Part shown: in pieces, positions 62,224 through 64,000 of the stretch
How the letters are laid out: every line of letters starts with the position of its first letter
Position numbering within the stretch: position 1 is the stretch's first letter
Source of the DNA: Pseudomonas sp. G2-4
GTDB taxonomy: Bacteria; Pseudomonadota; Gammaproteobacteria; Pseudomonadales; Pseudomonadaceae
Direction of reading: 5' to 3'
DNA length: 64,000 nucleotides
Assembly (NCBI RefSeq): GCF_030064125.1
Contig: NZ_CP125957.1
Location: 2,418,001 to 2,482,000 of the forward strand
Made by a program: the position numbers and the translations under genes
Notes under the pieces: model-generated
Told to the model about the DNA's origin: nothing
The model's database searches: none
What the model saw: the letters and a program-made list of their open reading frames with translations, nothing else

Positions 62224-62937
62224 TCAACTGATGATGCCCAGAACGGCTGCCCTGACCACCGCTGCGGTTTTGTTAGTGGCGCCGAGCTTGCCCACGGCGT
62301 TCTTCACATGGAATTTGACGGTGTCGAAGGAGATGGCCAGGATCTGCGCGATCTCTTCCTGCGTCTTGCCATCGGCCGTCCAACGTAGCACCTCGATTTC
62401 CCGTGCGGTCAGCCGGTAATGCTGGGCCTGGTGTGACGGGGTGATCAGCAGCCTTTCCATCACTGGCGCGATAGTCTCGGCGAGCCAGCGCATCTTGAGT
62501 TCCTTGGCATTGAGTTCGGCCACATCCAGCGTAGAGCTGCTGCGGGCGAGCGTCAGCATGCTCTGGTGGCGCGAGGCATTGGTACGCGAGCAGGCCCAGC
62601 CGTATCTCAGGCCTGCGGCGCGAGCTTCTTCCCAGAACTGCGGCATCTTGCGCAGGAGTTCTCCCTGCCACAAAAAGGGTGTGGTGCAGGCGCGCGCGCG
62701 CTGTACTGAAGGGTCGACAAGCAGGAAATCGGCGTCGCTGTAGCGGCGTTGCCAGGTGCTCGAGAAATTGCAGCGCATCTGCATGATGGGGTTGGAAAAA
62801 GGCAGGGCTGTGCAGATACCGAACGAAAACCATTCGAAATCCAACTCCCAGGCAACACGTTGAACGCCGTTCACCAAGTCCTGCTCATCTTTGACCGAGC
62901 TTGTCCATGCCAGCAGGTTTTCGAGCCAAGTACGCAT
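62224..62937 (-). CDS. LuxR-type quorum-sensing receptor (solo in window)
   Basis: 237 residues from the ATG at 62937. An N-terminal autoinducer-binding domain keeps five of six AHL-contact residues of the family, at a constant +5 offset from TraR: Trp62, Tyr66, Asp75, Pro76 and Trp90. The C-terminal HTH (~170-235) includes LTAREIEVLRWTADGKTQEEIA and ISFDTVKFHVKNAVGKL. No LuxI synthase is in the window. A near-perfect las/rhl-type lux box lies at 63066-63083 between this gene and the divergent trpC-like gene. Most likely it senses an AHL and controls that operon. Confidence 0.92.
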   Translation of the reverse strand: MRTWLENLLAWTSSVKDEQDLVNGVQRVAWELDFEWFSFGICTALPFSNPIMQMRCNFSSTWQRRYSDADFLLVDPSVQRARACTTPFLWQGELLRKMPQFWEEARAAGLRYGWACSRTNASRHQSMLTLARSSSTLDVAELNAKELKMRWLAETIAPVMERLLITPSHQAQHYRLTAREIEVLRWTADGKTQEEIAQILAISFDTVKFHVKNAVGKLGATNKTAAVVRAAVLGIIS

Positions 62938-63065
62938 CGAATCTCCATTTCCGGATGCCGTTTCCCGACGTTTGTTATACCCCAGTGAAATCCCCTTGGA
63001 AAGCCTGCAGGGCCAGTGCCATCGCATGTCGGTGCGGTCCATCGCCGATGGCATCCTGGCGCCTG

Positions 63066-63083
63066 CCTACCCCATTGGGTAGG
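63066..63083. promoter_or_regulatory. lux box (las/rhl type)
   Basis: CCTACCCCATTGGGTAGG: 7-bp arms CCTACCC and GGGTAGG, with the CT-N12-AG spacing of LasR/RhlR/PhzR sites (CCTACC...GGTAGG). It is 120 bases before the trpC-like start and 128 before the luxR start, so it can serve either promoter. Confidence 0.75.
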
Positions 63084-63203
63084 TGGTTTTAAACCTTCAC
63101 GGCCATTAGGTTTGCTCCTCGCCGGCTGGCAGAGGAACCGCTCACTGCTTCTCTGCAGCCTTGTTACCGGCGTTATCCCAAACTCATTGATGGTGGTCGT
63201 TCC

Positions 63204-63992
63204 ATGCTCGAAGAGATTGTCAGATACAAAGTCCAGGAAACGGCTCAACGCAAGCAGGCGCATGGTATCGATGCCCTGCTCAAGCGGATTCGTGACGCAC
63301 GAGCGCCCCGTCACTTTGCCGGTGCCTTGGCAGGCGAGGGAATCTCGCTCATTGCCGAAGCCAAGTACCGTTCGCCGTCCAAGGGCGTGCTGCGTGCTGA
63401 CTATGATCCACTCCAGTTGGCGATGGCGTACCAGGCCGGGGGCGCCAGTGCCCTGTCGGTTATCGCCGACAGTCGGTTCTTTGGTAATGCGCCCCATGTC
63501 GTTGGCATGCTGGCCAACCATCCTCAAATCACCTTGCCGGTGATGTACAAGGACTTCATCGTCGATGAGTACCAAGTCTACGAGGCGCGGGCACTGGGCG
63601 CCGACGCGGTGTTGATGATCGTCCGCTGCCTGCCGCCCGGCAGCCTTGCGAGGTTGCATGCCTTGGCGAACCAGCTGGGGCTGGATGTATTGGTGGAGAC
63701 TTTTAACGAGGCGGACATCGACCAGGCGCTATCGGTCGACGCGTCGATAGTAGGTATCAACAATCGCGACCTCGATACCTTCAAGGTCGACTTCGACCGC
63801 TCCGCCCAATTGTTCGAGTGTCTGCCTGCTTCGGTTATCGCCGTGGCGGAAAGCGGTGTTGCCGGTCATCAGGACATGCAGTTGGTAGAACGCATCGGCT
63901 TTGCCGCCGCGCTGGTGGGGGAACGTCTGCTAACAGCTGCTGACCCTTGCCTGGAGAGCCGTCGGCTGCTGGGCGCGGATGAGGCTGTATGA
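63204..63992 (+). CDS. trpC: Indole-3-glycerol-phosphate synthase
   Basis: 262 residues of the TrpC (beta/alpha)8 barrel: LIAEAKYRSPSKGVLRADYD (catalytic Lys and Ser), LSVIADSRFFGNAP, LPVMYKDFIVDEYQV, LDVLVETFNEADID, VGINNRDLDTFKVD and AVAESGVAG. Catalytic Lys and Glu residues appear intact. The primary trpC of pseudomonads sits with trpGD; this copy is divergent from a LuxR receptor and is probably a second, secondary-metabolism copy. The stop overlaps the next start (ATGA at 63989), so it heads an operon that continues off the window. Confidence 0.9.
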   Translation: MLEEIVRYKVQETAQRKQAHGIDALLKRIRDARAPRHFAGALAGEGISLIAEAKYRSPSKGVLRADYDPLQLAMAYQAGGASALSVIADSRFFGNAPHVVGMLANHPQITLPVMYKDFIVDEYQVYEARALGADAVLMIVRCLPPGSLARLHALANQLGLDVLVETFNEADIDQALSVDASIVGINNRDLDTFKVDFDRSAQLFECLPASVIAVAESGVAGHQDMQLVERIGFAAALVGERLLTAADPCLESRRLLGADEAV

Positions 63993-64000
63993 CGATGCTG
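63989..64000 (+). CDS. Start of the next gene in the trpC-like operon (3' end outside window)
   Basis: ATG at 63989 overlaps the TrpC stop codon (ATGA) and gives only M-T-M-L before the window ends. The overlap suggests translational coupling with the trpC-like gene. No family can be assigned from four residues. Confidence 0.5.

Noticed and set aside
1-64000. tRNA, rRNA, prophage, integrase or insertion sequence
   Set aside because: None seen by eye on either strand; no transposase-like protein among the called genes.

Overview
The window looks like part of a Pseudomonas chromosome, probably from the P. fluorescens complex. GC content is high, and intergenic gaps carry the REP palindromes typical of that group (GTGGCGAGGGAGCTTGCTCC and GTGGGAGCGAGCTTGCTCG types). 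There is an OprD porin, a DUF2986 small protein, and many LysR, IclR, AraC, GntR, TetR, HxlR and LuxR regulators beside small catabolic operons. I saw no rRNA, tRNA, CRISPR array, transposase or phage gene. This is accessory, metabolism-oriented chromosome. All assignments come from reading motifs and context; no database search was run.

Layout. 1-3.9 kb: a 5'-truncated DapA-type aldolase/dehydratase, an aldehyde dehydrogenase and a flavin monooxygenase. 3.9-4.5 kb: three near-identical copies of a ~215-bp REP doublet. 4.5-8.5 kb: EthD-like, DoxX, tautomerase and NAD(P)-binding genes facing a TetR regulator across two copies of a 19-bp palindrome, then a small lipoprotein. 8.6-17.5 kb: a sugar-acid region with an IlvD/Edd dehydratase, a FAH-type 2-keto-3-deoxy-acid dehydratase, a LysR regulator, an ACS-type MFS permease, a SDR and a second FAH enzyme, and another MFS gene. 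The same palindrome (CGATAAC-N5-GTTATYG) lies before both the LysR gene and the permease operon. 17.5-19.5 kb: a chemoreceptor.

19.9-37 kb: a large catabolic block. It starts with an amine/amino-acid permease, aldehyde dehydrogenase, class III aminotransferase and OprD porin. A tight nine-gene operon follows, flanked by IclR and AraC regulators: TPP enzyme, aldehyde dehydrogenase, atypical SDR, Asp-box propeller, VOC protein, AA_synth/DUF1185 protein, alpha/beta hydrolase, MhpA-like hydroxylase and MhpD-like hydratase. Together these could deaminate, decarboxylate, oxidise, hydroxylate and ring-cleave an aromatic or amine substrate. 37-44.8 kb: a GntR regulator, polar amino-acid ABC transporter, gamma-glutamyltransferase-like enzyme, LysR, DUF1989 protein and a GcvA-type LysR. 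44.8-48.7 kb: azoreductase, then NCS1 permease, VOC protein and creatininase. 48.9-56.3 kb: small redox genes with HxlR and LysR regulators, an NmrA protein, a secreted alpha/beta hydrolase, the DUF2986 gene and a subtilisin-like protein with a substituted catalytic Asp. 56.3-64 kb: an orphan terminator, a frameshifted OPT transporter, a GAF-GAF-GGDEF-EAL protein, a LysE exporter, and a LuxR-type AHL receptor divergent from a trpC-like gene that begins an operon running off the window. A near-ideal las/rhl-type lux box sits between those two.

The most promising leads are the LuxR/lux-box/trpC module at the right edge and the nine-gene catabolic operon at 26.8-36.1 kb, which includes a non-secreted Asp-box protein and a SDR lacking its YxxxK catalytic pair. 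The shared sugar-acid operator and the D-to-E subtilisin are also notable.
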